This document shows positions 8,236-16,547 of a stretch of 64,000 bases of DNA, one piece after another (positions within the stretch are counted from its first letter, which is position 1; each line of letters starts with the position of its first letter). The DNA is from Motilibacter rhizosphaerae (GTDB lineage: Bacteria; Actinomycetota; Actinomycetes; Motilibacterales; Motilibacteraceae). The stretch is from positions 372,001 through 436,000 of the forward strand of contig NZ_SGXD01000002.1 of NCBI RefSeq assembly GCF_004216915.1, written 5' to 3'. The notes under the pieces were generated by a model, which made no database searches, was not told the origin of the DNA, and was given only the letters and a program-made list of their open reading frames with translations. The position numbers and the translations under genes are program-made.

Positions 8236-10039
8236 GAGCCCGGCGCAGGCCGCCCGCCAGCGGCGTACGGACCTGGTGGCGGAGGTCACCGGCCTGTGGG
8301 TGTCGCTGCAGCGCCGCGGCGTCCGCAGCGACGTCGTGCGCGGCGTCGACCTGGAGGTCCGCAAGGGCGAGATCCTCGGCCTCGTCGGGGAGTCCGGCTC
8401 GGGCAAGAGCGTCCTCGGCCTCACCCTGCTCGGGCTGCTCCCGCAGGCGTCCGAGCCGCGGGTGAGCGGCCGCGTCGTCGTCGCGGGGACCGACATGGTG
8501 CACGGCCGGGCCCCCGAGCTGCGCGCCGTCCGCCGCCAGCACCTGGGCGCGGTCTTCCAGGACCCGATGACCTCGCTCAACCCCACGATGCGCGTGGGCC
8601 GGCAGGTCACGGAGGTCAGCGGGGACCGCGGGGAGGCGGTGCGGCTGCTCACCCGGGTCGGCGTGCCGCGCCCTGACGAGCGGCTGCGCTCCTACCCGCA
8701 CGAGCTCTCGGGCGGCCTGCGCCAGCGGGTCATGGCGGCGATCGCCCTGTCCGGTACGCCCTCCCTCGTCATCGCCGACGAGCCGACCACCGCCCTCGAC
8801 GTCACGGTGCAGGCGCAGCTGCTCGACCTGCTCCGCGAGCTGCGCGACGACCTCGGCTGCAGCGTGCTGTTCGTGACGCACGACCTGGCCGTGGCGGCGC
8901 AGCTCACCGACCGCATCGCCGTGCTGTACGCCGGTCGCGTCGCCGAGACCGGCGCCACGGCAGAGGTGCTGCGGCGGCCGGCCCACCCGTACACCGCGGG
9001 GCTGCTGCGCAGCCGGCTCAGCCTCACCACGCCCCGTGGCGCCGTCCTTCCCACCCTGCCCGAGGAGACCGCCTCGTCCGAGGAGCGGATGCGGGGGTGC
9101 GCGTACCACTCCCGCTGCCCGCTCGTCCTGGAGCGCTGCGCGACCGACGTGCCCCCGCTGGCGGGGCTCGACGTCGCTCCGGCGCGTGAGCGCAGGCGGG
9201 CGTGCTGGCGCAGCGAGCAGGAGGTCGCGGCGTACGCGGCCAGCCGGCCCGCTCCCCTCGGCCCCACCCGGCTCCGCACGGATGCCCAGGGCGACGCCGT
9301 CGTGGAGGTCTCCCGGCTGTGCAAGGACTTCTCGCAGCGGCAGGGGTGGCGGCGGACGAGCGTCCTGCACGCCCTGCGTGACGTCGACCTCGTCGTCGCG
9401 CGCGGGGAGGCGGTCTCCGTCGTCGGCGAGAGCGGGTCGGGGAAGTCCACGCTGCTGCGCGTGCTCGCCGGGCTCACCGAGCCGACGAGCGGGACGGCGG
9501 TCGTCCGCGGCCGCCGCCAGATGGTCTTCCAGGACGCGGGTTCCTCGCTCACCCCGTGGATGAGCGTCGGCGACCTGCTGCGCGAGCAGCTGCGCCCGCT
9601 GCGCCTCGACCGACGCGCCGCCGACGCCCGCATCGCCGAGGTGCTGGGCCTCATGCAGCTCCCGGCCGCGACGGCCCAGGCGCGGCCGGGTGAGCTCTCC
9701 GGCGGCCAGCGCCAGCGCGTCGCTCTCGCCCGCGCCGTCGTCGTCGCCCCGGACGTGCTGCTCTGCGACGAGCCGACCAGTGCGCTCGACGCCTCGCTCG
9801 CCGCCGGCGTGCTCAACCTCGTCCGCGAGCTGCGCGCCGAGCTCGGCATGGCGGTCCTGTTCGTCACGCACGACCTGTCGGTCGCGCGGCTCATGGGCGA
9901 CCGGATCGTCGTCATGCGCGGCGGCAAGGTCGTCGAGGACCGCGCGGCCGAGGCCGTCGTCAGCGACCCGCAGCACGCGTACACCCGGGCGCTGCTGCAG
10001 GCGGTGCCGGAGATCGCGGCGGAAGGCCAGCCGGCATGA
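8228..10039 (+). CDS. Fused dipeptide-type ABC transporter ATPase (DppD-DppF-like)
   Basis: This 603-residue protein carries two complete nucleotide-binding domains that are separate DppD and DppF proteins in many bacteria. The first has GESGSGKSV (Walker A), LSGG and IADEPTTALD (Walker B). It is followed near residues 280-320 by the cysteine-containing oligopeptide/dipeptide C-terminal segment. The second has GESGSGKST, LSGGQRQRV and CDEPTSALD. Both look catalytically intact, so one polypeptide powers the two permeases encoded next. A GGGGAGG-like ribosome site (about 8214-8222) precedes the GTG at 8228. Confidence 0.93.
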   Translation: MAESPAQAARQRRTDLVAEVTGLWVSLQRRGVRSDVVRGVDLEVRKGEILGLVGESGSGKSVLGLTLLGLLPQASEPRVSGRVVVAGTDMVHGRAPELRAVRRQHLGAVFQDPMTSLNPTMRVGRQVTEVSGDRGEAVRLLTRVGVPRPDERLRSYPHELSGGLRQRVMAAIALSGTPSLVIADEPTTALDVTVQAQLLDLLRELRDDLGCSVLFVTHDLAVAAQLTDRIAVLYAGRVAETGATAEVLRRPAHPYTAGLLRSRLSLTTPRGAVLPTLPEETASSEERMRGCAYHSRCPLVLERCATDVPPLAGLDVAPARERRRACWRSEQEVAAYAASRPAPLGPTRLRTDAQGDAVVEVSRLCKDFSQRQGWRRTSVLHALRDVDLVVARGEAVSVVGESGSGKSTLLRVLAGLTEPTSGTAVVRGRRQMVFQDAGSSLTPWMSVGDLLREQLRPLRLDRRAADARIAEVLGLMQLPAATAQARPGELSGGQRQRVALARAVVVAPDVLLCDEPTSALDASLAAGVLNLVRELRAELGMAVLFVTHDLSVARLMGDRIVVMRGGKVVEDRAAEAVVSDPQHAYTRALLQAVPEIAAEGQPA

Positions 10040-10890
10040 CCGCGCCGCTCGCGGTCGGTCCCGTCCGCGCCCCCCGCTCCGCCGTACGCCTCCCCCGCGC
10101 CCTGCCGTGGGTCCTCGCCGCGCTGCCGCTGCTCGTGACGATCGTGGCCCTGCTCGCCCCCGAGCTCGCGCCCGACGACCCGGTGCAGCCGGTCGGCGCG
10201 CTGAACCTCCCCGTCGGCTCCGCCGGCCACCTGCTCGGCACCGACTCCATCGGCCGCGACCTGCTCAGCCGGACGCTGCTCGGGATGCGCGTCAGCTGGT
10301 TCTCCAGCCTGCTCGTCGTCGCCGTCGGGCTCCTCGTCGGCGGGACGATCGGCACGGTCGCCGGCGCCGTGGGCGGCTGGGTCGACGCGGTGCTCATGCG
10401 CGTCACCGACCTCTTCCTCGCGCTGCCGGGGACCCTCGTCGCGATCGCGATCGTCGCCGCGCTGGGACCGGGGCTCGCCCACACGCTGGTCGCGATCTCG
10501 GTGGTGTGGTGGCCGTACTACGCGCGCATCCTGCGCGGCGAGGTGCGCGCCCTCGTGGTCCGCCCGCACGTGGAGGCCGCCCGGGTCGCGGGGGCGGGTC
10601 GCTGGCGCGTCATCGCCAAGCACCTGCTCCCCGGCGTCATCCCCACCGCCGTCGTCACGGCGAGCCTCGACATCGGCAACGTGGTCCTCCTGCTGGCAGG
10701 TCTCTCCTTCCTCGGGCTGGGCGAGCCCGCGCCAGCGCCGGAACTGGGGGCGGACACCGCACGCGCCCTGGGCCAGCTGCTCAGCGAATGGTGGGTCCCG
10801 GTCGTCCCCGGGCTGGCCGTCCTCCTGCTGAGCCTGGTCAGCAACCTCGGCGGGGACGCCGTGCGCACCCTGCTGGCGGGGCGACGGTGA
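10036..10890 (+). CDS. ABC transporter permease, DppC-type
   Basis: This is an inner-membrane subunit of the Dpp/Opp-type importer, 284 residues long. A first transmembrane helix (LPWVLAALPLLVTIVALLAP) precedes the DppC hallmark LLGTDSIGRDLLSR. Five further helices follow, and the cytoplasmic EAA loop (VEAARVAGAGRWRVIAKHLLP) contacts the ATPase. It is coupled by ATGA to the ATPase gene and by GTGA to the next permease. In most dipeptide operons the order is binding protein, B, C, D, F; here it is DF, C, B, binding protein. Confidence 0.92.
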   Translation: MTAPLAVGPVRAPRSAVRLPRALPWVLAALPLLVTIVALLAPELAPDDPVQPVGALNLPVGSAGHLLGTDSIGRDLLSRTLLGMRVSWFSSLLVVAVGLLVGGTIGTVAGAVGGWVDAVLMRVTDLFLALPGTLVAIAIVAALGPGLAHTLVAISVVWWPYYARILRGEVRALVVRPHVEAARVAGAGRWRVIAKHLLPGVIPTAVVTASLDIGNVVLLLAGLSFLGLGEPAPAPELGADTARALGQLLSEWWVPVVPGLAVLLLSLVSNLGGDAVRTLLAGRR

Positions 10891-11870
10891 GCCGCTTCGT
10901 GGCGGTCCGGACCGCCAGCGCAGCAGGGCTCCTGCTCGTCCTCTCCTTCATCATCTTCTGCCTGCAGGCGGTCTCGCCCGGGGACCCCGTACGCGCCTCG
11001 CTGGGTGCCAACTCCTCACCCGCCGCGGTGGCGGAGGCACGCCGCCGGCTGGGGCTCGACGACCCGTTCTTCGCGCGCTACTGGCACTTCCTGCGCGACC
11101 TGCTGCACGGCGACCTCGGCCAGTCGCTGCGGACCCACCGCCCGGTGACGACGGACCTCGGCGACTTCCTGCCTGCCACGACGGAGCTCGTGCTCGTGGC
11201 CTTCCTGCTGGCGCTCCTGCTGGGCGCGCTGTTCGCCGTCTCCGCCTCGCTGCGCTGGCCCGGCGGTACGGCGTTCCGCGCGGTCCTCCTCGTGGGCGCG
11301 GCCGCACCGCCGTTCCTGCTGGCGCTGGGCGCGATCCTGCTCTTCTACGCGCACCTCGGCTGGCTGCCCGCCTCGGGCCGCGGGGGTGACGAGGGCGCCG
11401 GCGGGTGGGTCCTGCTCGGGTCGCTGCTCACCCTGCACCTGGGCACGGCAGCCTCGGCGCTGCAGCACGTCCTGCTGCCCGCACTGGTCCTCAGCATCGC
11501 GCCCGCCATCAGCATCGGGCGCATCCTGCGGGCCAGCCTCGACGGCACCCTCGCCGCCGACCACGTCCGCACGGCTCGCGCGAAGGGGCTGCCGGAGCCC
11601 GGCGTCCTCGCCCGGCACGTCGTGCGCAACAGCCTGGGTCCGGCCGTCTCCATGGCCGGGCTCCAGCTGGGGTTCATGTTCGCCGGCGTCGTCGTCGTCG
11701 AGCAGGTCTTCAGCTGGCCGGGGATCGGGACCTACCTCTCGAGCAGCATCCCCGTCTCGGACTTCCCCGCCATCGCCGGCGTGACGCTCGTGCTGGGGGC
11801 GGTCTACATCGTCCTCAACGCGGTCGTCGACGTGCTCCAAGCCCTCGCCGATCCCCGCACCACGGCATGA
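10887..11870 (+). CDS. ABC transporter permease, DppB-type
   Basis: This is the partner permease of 327 residues. It has the DppB topology: an N-terminal helix (GLLLVLSFIIFCLQ), a large external loop with DPFFARYWHFLRDLLHGDLGQS, then five helices. The EAA-like loop is ADHVRTARAKGLPEPGVLARHVVRN, followed by the conserved VEQVFSWPGIGTYL near the end. The GTG start at 10887 overlaps the previous stop. A 28-base gap separates it from the binding-protein gene, the only true gap inside the operon. Confidence 0.92.
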   Translation: MSRFVAVRTASAAGLLLVLSFIIFCLQAVSPGDPVRASLGANSSPAAVAEARRRLGLDDPFFARYWHFLRDLLHGDLGQSLRTHRPVTTDLGDFLPATTELVLVAFLLALLLGALFAVSASLRWPGGTAFRAVLLVGAAAPPFLLALGAILLFYAHLGWLPASGRGGDEGAGGWVLLGSLLTLHLGTAASALQHVLLPALVLSIAPAISIGRILRASLDGTLAADHVRTARAKGLPEPGVLARHVVRNSLGPAVSMAGLQLGFMFAGVVVVEQVFSWPGIGTYLSSSIPVSDFPAIAGVTLVLGAVYIVLNAVVDVLQALADPRTTA

Positions 11871-11898
11871 CCGCACCCCTGGACCCGAGGAGACCGCA

Positions 11899-13500
11899 GT
11901 GACCCCACCCCTCCGCCTCGCCCCCGCACTCGTCGCCACCGCGCTCGTGCTCACCGCCTGCTCCGGCTCGTCGGGGACGTCCTCGAAGACCGCCAGCACC
12001 AGTGCCGCCAGCACCGGCGCGAGCGCGCCAGCCGGGAAGACCACGCTCGTCGTCGGGCTCTCCGGCGACATCGGCCAGCCGCCGGACCCTGACGTCTACT
12101 ACGCGAACAACGGGCTGGCGATCGTGCTGAACGCGTACGAGGGTCTGGTGCAGTACAAGAACGACGCCGACACCGTGCAGATCGCGCCGCGGCTCGCGAC
12201 GAGCTGGACCGTCGACAAGACGCACACGGTCTACACCTTCACGCTGCGCCCGGGCGTGACCTTCCACGACGGCACGCCGTTCACGAGCGCCGCGGTCAAG
12301 GCGTCCTTCGACCGGCGCAACGCCGTCAAGGGCGGGGCGGCGTACATGACCGCGGGGGTGAAGAGCGTCGACACCAGCGACCCGATGAAGGCCGTCGTCA
12401 CGCTGGACGCGCCGAACTCCGCCTTCCTCGACTACCTCGCCTCACCCTTCGGCCCGAAGATGCAGTCCCCCGCGGGCATCGCGAAGTACGCCGGCAAGGA
12501 CCACGACCAGACCTACCTGCAGACCCACGACATCGGCAGCGGCCCGTACACCCTCACCTCGGTGCAGCCGGGCACGGAGTACGACCTCACGCAGTACCCC
12601 GGCTACTGGGGGAAGAAGTCGCCCTTCACGAAGGTCCGGCTGCCGATCTTCAGCGACCCGTCGGCGCTCCAGCTCGCCCTCGACAAGGGCCAGGTCGACA
12701 CCGTGGTGGCCGCGCTGCCCAGCTCGGCGCTGAAGAAGTACAAGGACAAGAAGGGGATCAGCAACTACTTCCTGCCGACCCTGCAGTCGGCCCTCGTGAC
12801 GGTCAACCCGACCCGCAGCTTCTTCGCGACGGTCCCTGCGCGCATGGCGTTCCTCAAGACGATCAACCAGCAGCAGCTGGTCTCGCAGGTGCTGGGTGAG
12901 CGCTCCGAGCCGGCGACGACGCTGTACGCCAAGGGGATGATCCCGGGCGGTGCGGACAAGCAGACGATCACCTACGACCCGAGCGCGATGAAGGCGTACG
13001 CGAAGACGCTGCCGTCGGGGACGTCCATGTCCATCGGCTACGCGAGCGACAACGTCAACGCCCAGCAGATGGCCAACATCGTGGCGGCGCAGCTGCAGGC
13101 CGACGGCATCAAGGCGACGGCGAAGGGGTTCCCGACCAGCCAGGTGTTCGGGTGGGTGCAGGACCCACCGAAGGGCCCGGACGCCTTCATCGACGGCAAC
13201 AACGGCCCCGACGGCGGCAGCCCGTACATGTGGGGGCACGTGTTCTGGGACAAGACCGGTGGCATCGACTACTTCGGCTGCGACGACCCGCAGACCGACA
13301 GCGAGCTCAACACCGCGGTGAAGACCGGCGACACCGCGCTCTACGTCTCGGCCGCCCAGAAGTACGCCGCCACCGGCTGCTACCTGAACCTGTCCTACAA
13401 CAAGGACTGGGTGGTCGCGCAGAGCTGGTTGACCGGCGTCGCGGCCGCGCACAACATCGGCGCCAACGAGCTGGACTTCAGCCTGCTGGGCGTCGGGTAG
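11899..13500 (+). CDS. Extracellular solute-binding lipoprotein of the Dpp/Opp-type importer (SBP family 5)
   Basis: This is the substrate-capture protein of the transporter, with 533 residues. The signal peptide ends in the lipobox LTAC with Cys21 as the lipidated residue, followed by a Ser/Thr/Ala-rich tether. The mature part shows family-5 features: an NAYEGLVQYK segment, FTLRPGVTFHDGTPFTSAAVKASFDRR (about 115-140) and the central YGYW-like region (YPGYWGKKSPFTKVRLP). It is the last gene of the operon and the best handle on the substrate, because specificity resides here. The start is GTG 11899, with GAGGAG ten bases upstream. Family members carry peptides but also opines, nickel and glycosides. 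Confidence 0.92.
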   Translation: MTPPLRLAPALVATALVLTACSGSSGTSSKTASTSAASTGASAPAGKTTLVVGLSGDIGQPPDPDVYYANNGLAIVLNAYEGLVQYKNDADTVQIAPRLATSWTVDKTHTVYTFTLRPGVTFHDGTPFTSAAVKASFDRRNAVKGGAAYMTAGVKSVDTSDPMKAVVTLDAPNSAFLDYLASPFGPKMQSPAGIAKYAGKDHDQTYLQTHDIGSGPYTLTSVQPGTEYDLTQYPGYWGKKSPFTKVRLPIFSDPSALQLALDKGQVDTVVAALPSSALKKYKDKKGISNYFLPTLQSALVTVNPTRSFFATVPARMAFLKTINQQQLVSQVLGERSEPATTLYAKGMIPGGADKQTITYDPSAMKAYAKTLPSGTSMSIGYASDNVNAQQMANIVAAQLQADGIKATAKGFPTSQVFGWVQDPPKGPDAFIDGNNGPDGGSPYMWGHVFWDKTGGIDYFGCDDPQTDSELNTAVKTGDTALYVSAAQKYAATGCYLNLSYNKDWVVAQSWLTGVAAAHNIGANELDFSLLGVG

Positions 13501-13514
13501 TCGACTCCGTCAGG

Positions 13515-13546
13515 GCGGCGCCACGAGCTCCGGCTCGCGGCGCCGC
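13515..13546. terminator. Strong hairpin between convergent genes
   Basis: Arms GCGGCGCCACGAGC (13515-13528) and GCTCGCGGCGCCGC (13533-13546) pair with a single mismatch around a four-base loop TCCG. There is no T-tract, which is common for actinobacterial terminators. It lies between the stop of the binding-protein gene and the stop of the GntR gene, so it can end transcription from both sides. Confidence 0.75.
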
Positions 13547-13568
13547 TCCGCTGTGCGCCGGTCCTGCG

Positions 13569-14246
13569 CTACTCCTGCACGCCCGGGTGGTCGTGCAGCA
13601 CCCGCAGCGACTCGAGCCGGTCGCGCTCGATGTGCGCGTAGGCCACGGCCTCGGCGACCCGCTCGTTGCCGGAGCTCACTGCCTCGTAGAGCTCCTGGTG
13701 CCCGTGGAGCGCGTCGCCCGGGTCGAGCTGGCTGGTGAGGTAGAACAGCCACTGCATGCGGCCCGCCACCGAGCGCATGACCGAGCGCATCAGCGCGTTG
13801 TCGGTCATCTCCACGATGGTCTCGTGGAAGCGCGCGGAGTCCGCGGCGATGCGGTACGCGTCGCCCTGCCCCACGCCCTCCTGCGACGAGCGCAGGGCCT
13901 CCCCCAGCACGGCGGGCGACGCGCCGAGGGCGACCTGGCGGGCGGCGTACCTCGCGGCCCCGACCTCCAGGCACAGCCGGAGGTCGAACAGGTCGTGCGC
14001 CGAGCGGATCGTCCACGTGGAGACGACGGCCCCGCGGCGCGGGAGGGTGGAGACGAACCCGTCGACCTCCAGCAGCGGCACGGCCTCCCGCAGCGGGACG
14101 CGCGAGACCGAGAGCTCCAGCGCCAGCGGCTGTTCGGCGAGCCGGGATCCCTGCGGGTACTTGCCGCGGATGATCCCTTCGCGCAGGGTCGCGTAGATCT
14201 GCCGCGACAGCGAGTCCGGGCGCGGCCCCGGGTCCACGGCGGTCAT
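13569..14246 (-). CDS. GntR-family transcriptional regulator, FCD (FadR) type
   Basis: This 225-residue DNA-binding regulator has an N-terminal winged helix (about 12-78). Its recognition region LAEQPLALELSVSRVPLREAV, with the wing VDGFVSTLPRRGAVV, is typical of GntR. The C-terminal all-helical FCD ligand domain carries metal/ligand-binding candidates in DLRLCLE, FHETIVEM and GHQELYEAV. I chose the ATG at 14246 because GGGGAG lies four bases before it; a GTG at 14258 is also in frame. It faces the nine-gene catabolic operon and is its likely specific repressor, consistent with GntR-type boxes at 2858-2963. Its own upstream region shows no similar box. Confidence 0.9.
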   Translation of the reverse strand: MTAVDPGPRPDSLSRQIYATLREGIIRGKYPQGSRLAEQPLALELSVSRVPLREAVPLLEVDGFVSTLPRRGAVVSTWTIRSAHDLFDLRLCLEVGAARYAARQVALGASPAVLGEALRSSQEGVGQGDAYRIAADSARFHETIVEMTDNALMRSVMRSVAGRMQWLFYLTSQLDPGDALHGHQELYEAVSSGNERVAEAVAYAHIERDRLESLRVLHDHPGVQE

Positions 14247-14321
14247 GCTGCTCCCCACGACGACGACCGTCGCATCCTTCCACGCTCCCGTGAACGGGAA
14301 GTCTCGCGCGGGAGCCTGATG

Positions 14322-14870
14322 TCAGCGGGAGACCAGGCGGCGCACGCCCCTCGCCGCGGCGTACGCACCGGCGAGGCCGGCCGCCCACGGCGCTGCGACG
14401 ACGAGCGGGTCGAGCCACTGGTGGTGGAGGTCCACACGCCCGCGTCGCGAGGCGAGGCCGTGGGCGGAGAGCTCGCTGCGCAGCCCCGTCGCCGGTGGGA
14501 CCATGGCCCCGCTGCCGAGCCGGCCCTCGAGGGCGTCGACGCGGTCCGCGGCGAGCAGCAGCAGCCAGTGGGCGGAGCGGCCTTCGCTGTAGGTGGCGTA
14601 CGCGTACTTCCGGATGGCGCCGGAGAGGCCGCGGGGCGGGCAGGACGTGCCGAAGACCGGCGGCAGCATGCCGTGCTCGATCGAGCGCTCCCGCGGCCAG
14701 CGCTCCTCCTGGCGCTCCGGGAAGTCCCAGTGGGCGCCGGTGTCCTGGTGCACCTCGCGCGGGAAGGCGGGCCGGTCAGCGGGGTCGAGGTCGACGCCCC
14801 AGCCGGGGATCCGCTCGCGCAGCTCCTCCGGGCTCGGCGTCACCGTCGGCTTGTCTGCGGTGTAGGTCAT
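14322..14870 (-). CDS. Conserved hypothetical protein linked to the alcohol dehydrogenase
   Basis: I do not recognise a function. The 182-residue protein begins MTYTADKPTVTPSPEELRERIPGWG and has a middle segment rich in aromatic and charged residues, including a putative KYAYATYSEGR motif. It ends with one moderately hydrophobic stretch (DPLVVAAPWAAGLAGAYAAARG) that could anchor it in the membrane. It starts 11 bases after the dehydrogenase stop with a GGGA ribosome site, so the two form an operon. Because of the frameshift in the dehydrogenase, the unshifted upstream frame runs into this gene and gives a false 569-codon fusion. The chosen start is the first ATG after the true dehydrogenase stop. 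Confidence 0.65.
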   Translation of the reverse strand: MTYTADKPTVTPSPEELRERIPGWGVDLDPADRPAFPREVHQDTGAHWDFPERQEERWPRERSIEHGMLPPVFGTSCPPRGLSGAIRKYAYATYSEGRSAHWLLLLAADRVDALEGRLGSGAMVPPATGLRSELSAHGLASRRGRVDLHHQWLDPLVVAAPWAAGLAGAYAAARGVRRLVSR

Positions 14871-14881
14871 CGCTCGTCCCT

Positions 14882-16031
14882 TCAGGCCGCGGCCGGCACG
14901 ATCAGCGGCTTGATGCAGCCGTCGAGCTTGCTCGAGAAGATGTGGTACGCCTCGGCGATCTCGTCGAGCGGGATCCGGTGCGTGACGATGTCGCTGGGCT
15001 TGAAGTAGCCCGCCTGGATGTGCTGGAAGAGCCGGTCCCAGCTGGCGCTTCACGGGCGCTTGGTTCATGCGCAGGGTGAGTCCCTTGTTCATCGCGTCGC
15101 CGAACTTCACCGCGCTGAACATCGGTCCGTACGCGCCCATGACGGAGATCGTCCCGCCCTTGCGCGCACTGTCGATCGCCCAGTTGAGCGCAACGGGAGA
15201 ACCGCCCTGCAGCTTGAACTTCGTCGTGGTCACGTGCTGGAGGAAGTTGCCGTCGGCCTCCGCGCCGACCGCGTCGATGACGCGATCGACGCCGAGGTGA
15301 CCGGTGATCTTCTTCATGTGCACGACGATGTCGTCGTAGTGCGTGAAGTTGTAGACCTCGGCGTGCGCGAAGGACTTCGCCTTCTCCAGCCGGTAGTCGA
15401 GGTGGTCGACGACGATCACCCGGCCCGCGCCCATGAACCACGCGGACCGCGCCGCGTAGAGACCGACGGGACCGGCTCCGAGCACGAGGACCGTGTCGCC
15501 CTCGACGATGTCGGCGAGCTGCGCCCCGAAGTAGCCGGTGGACAGGGCGTCCGTGAGGAGGACCGCGTCCTCGTCGTCCATCCACTCGGGGATCTTCGCC
15601 GGGCCGACGTCGGCGAAGGGCACCCGGACGTACTCCGCCTGGCCGCCGTCGTAGCCGCCGGTGGTGTGCGAGTAGCCGTAGATCCCGCCGACCGCGGTGG
15701 CGTTCGGGTTGACGTTGTGGCAGTTGGAGTAGAGCCCACGCGCGCAGAAGAAGCACGAGCCGCAGTAGATGTTGAACGGCACCATCACCCGGTCACCCGG
15801 CTGCAGCCGCTCGACGCTGGAGCCGACCTGCTCGACGACGCCGATGAACTCGTGCCCGAAGGTCATCCCGACCCGGGTGTCGGGCATCATCCCGTGGTAG
15901 AGGTGCAGGTCGGACCCGCAGATCGCGGCGAGCGTGACGCGGACGATCGCGTCGTTCGGGTGCTCGATCCGGGGGACGTCCTTCTCCTCCAACCGGATCT
16001 TGTACGGGCCGCGGTAGACCATCGCGCGCAT
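14882..16031 (-). pseudogene. Zinc-dependent alcohol dehydrogenase with a single-base frameshift
   Basis: This is a medium-chain zinc dehydrogenase, probably acting on alcohols or formaldehyde-type substrates with NAD. It shows catalytic-zinc Cys in CGSDLH, GHEFIGVV, four structural-zinc cysteines in CGSCFFCARGLYSNC and the Rossmann motif GAGPVGLYAARS. After MNQAPVKRQ the frame breaks. One extra base around 15041 shifts reading; in the +1 frame the normal family ending resumes at once (WDRLFQHIQAGYFKP, later FSSKLDGCIKPLIVPAAA) and stops at 14882-14884. So the gene reads as 16031-15042 joined to 15040-14882. It starts at ATG 16031 behind GAGGAGGA. The break may be a real recent mutation or a sequencing error; no slippery run is obvious. 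Confidence 0.85.
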
Positions 16032-16288
16032 GGCGTCCTCCTCGGGTGGCGGTATGCACCCGCTTCCCGGCTCCCGTCCCCCGCAACCGCCGGAACGGGT
16101 TGCCGTCGCCGTCCGGTGGGCAGGGGCTCCTCAGGTCCAGCAGCCGGCCTCCCACGCCACCCGCGCCGAGGAGACGACCGTGTCGACGCAACCGGACCCG
16201 GCCACTCGGCACCAGGGGTCGAGGCGTTCGGCGAGGAGACGCCGCTGAGCCGCGCGGGCCAGCCGCCGGAGCTCGCGCCGCCCCTCGG

Positions 16289-16341
16289 ACCGAACAAGGG
16301 CACCCAGTGCGCCTCCCAGCAGCACTGGGGCGCCCCGTTCG
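16289..16341. repeat. Intergenic palindrome, copy A
   Basis: The left arm begins CGAACAAGGGCACCCAGTGC (16291-16310). The right arm (about 16321-16341, CACTGGGGCGCCCCGTTCG) is its imperfect reverse complement. The first 20 bases of the left arm are identical to copy C at 17538-17557, beyond the next gene. It could form a long hairpin. Confidence 0.8.
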
Positions 16342-16372
16342 ATCCGGGGCCTCGCCGAGGGGCCACCCCCGG

Positions 16373-16427
16373 ACTGAACGGGGGCACCCAGTGCCCCTCC
16401 GGGCGCGACTGGGGCACCCTGTTCGGA
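16373..16427. repeat. Intergenic palindrome, copy B
   Basis: This is a second member of the same family, about 30 bases after copy A. The left arm is CTGAACGGGGGCACCCAGTG (16374-16393). The right arm contains GACTGGGGCACCCTGTTCGG (16407-16426). It is more diverged than copies A and C but keeps the GGGCACCCAGTGC core. Confidence 0.75.
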
Positions 16428-16547
16428 CGGTAGCCAGCGAGGGCGGGTGCGCTGTCCACACGGCTGTGGTGTGCGGTTCCGCGGGCATGTCCACAACCGG
16501 TACGCGGCAGGGCGACCGGGGCGCGGCACCAGCGCAGGCTGTGCCCC

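Larger units (their letters stand above)
16032..16547. other. 516-base intergenic region between divergent genes
   Basis: This gap lies between the start of the alcohol dehydrogenase and the start of the AbiEi/Vsr-like gene. The dehydrogenase ribosome site is at its left edge. The left half (16045-16285) shows no convincing coding frame. The right half holds two copies of a long imperfect palindrome (16289-16341 and 16373-16427). No clear promoter could be assigned to either gene. Confidence 0.6.

Noticed and set aside
14322-16031. A 569-residue fusion of alcohol dehydrogenase and the following protein
   Set aside because: The family C-terminus continues in another frame after one extra base, and the fusion joint translates to Arg/Pro-rich nonsense. 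It is a frameshift artefact.
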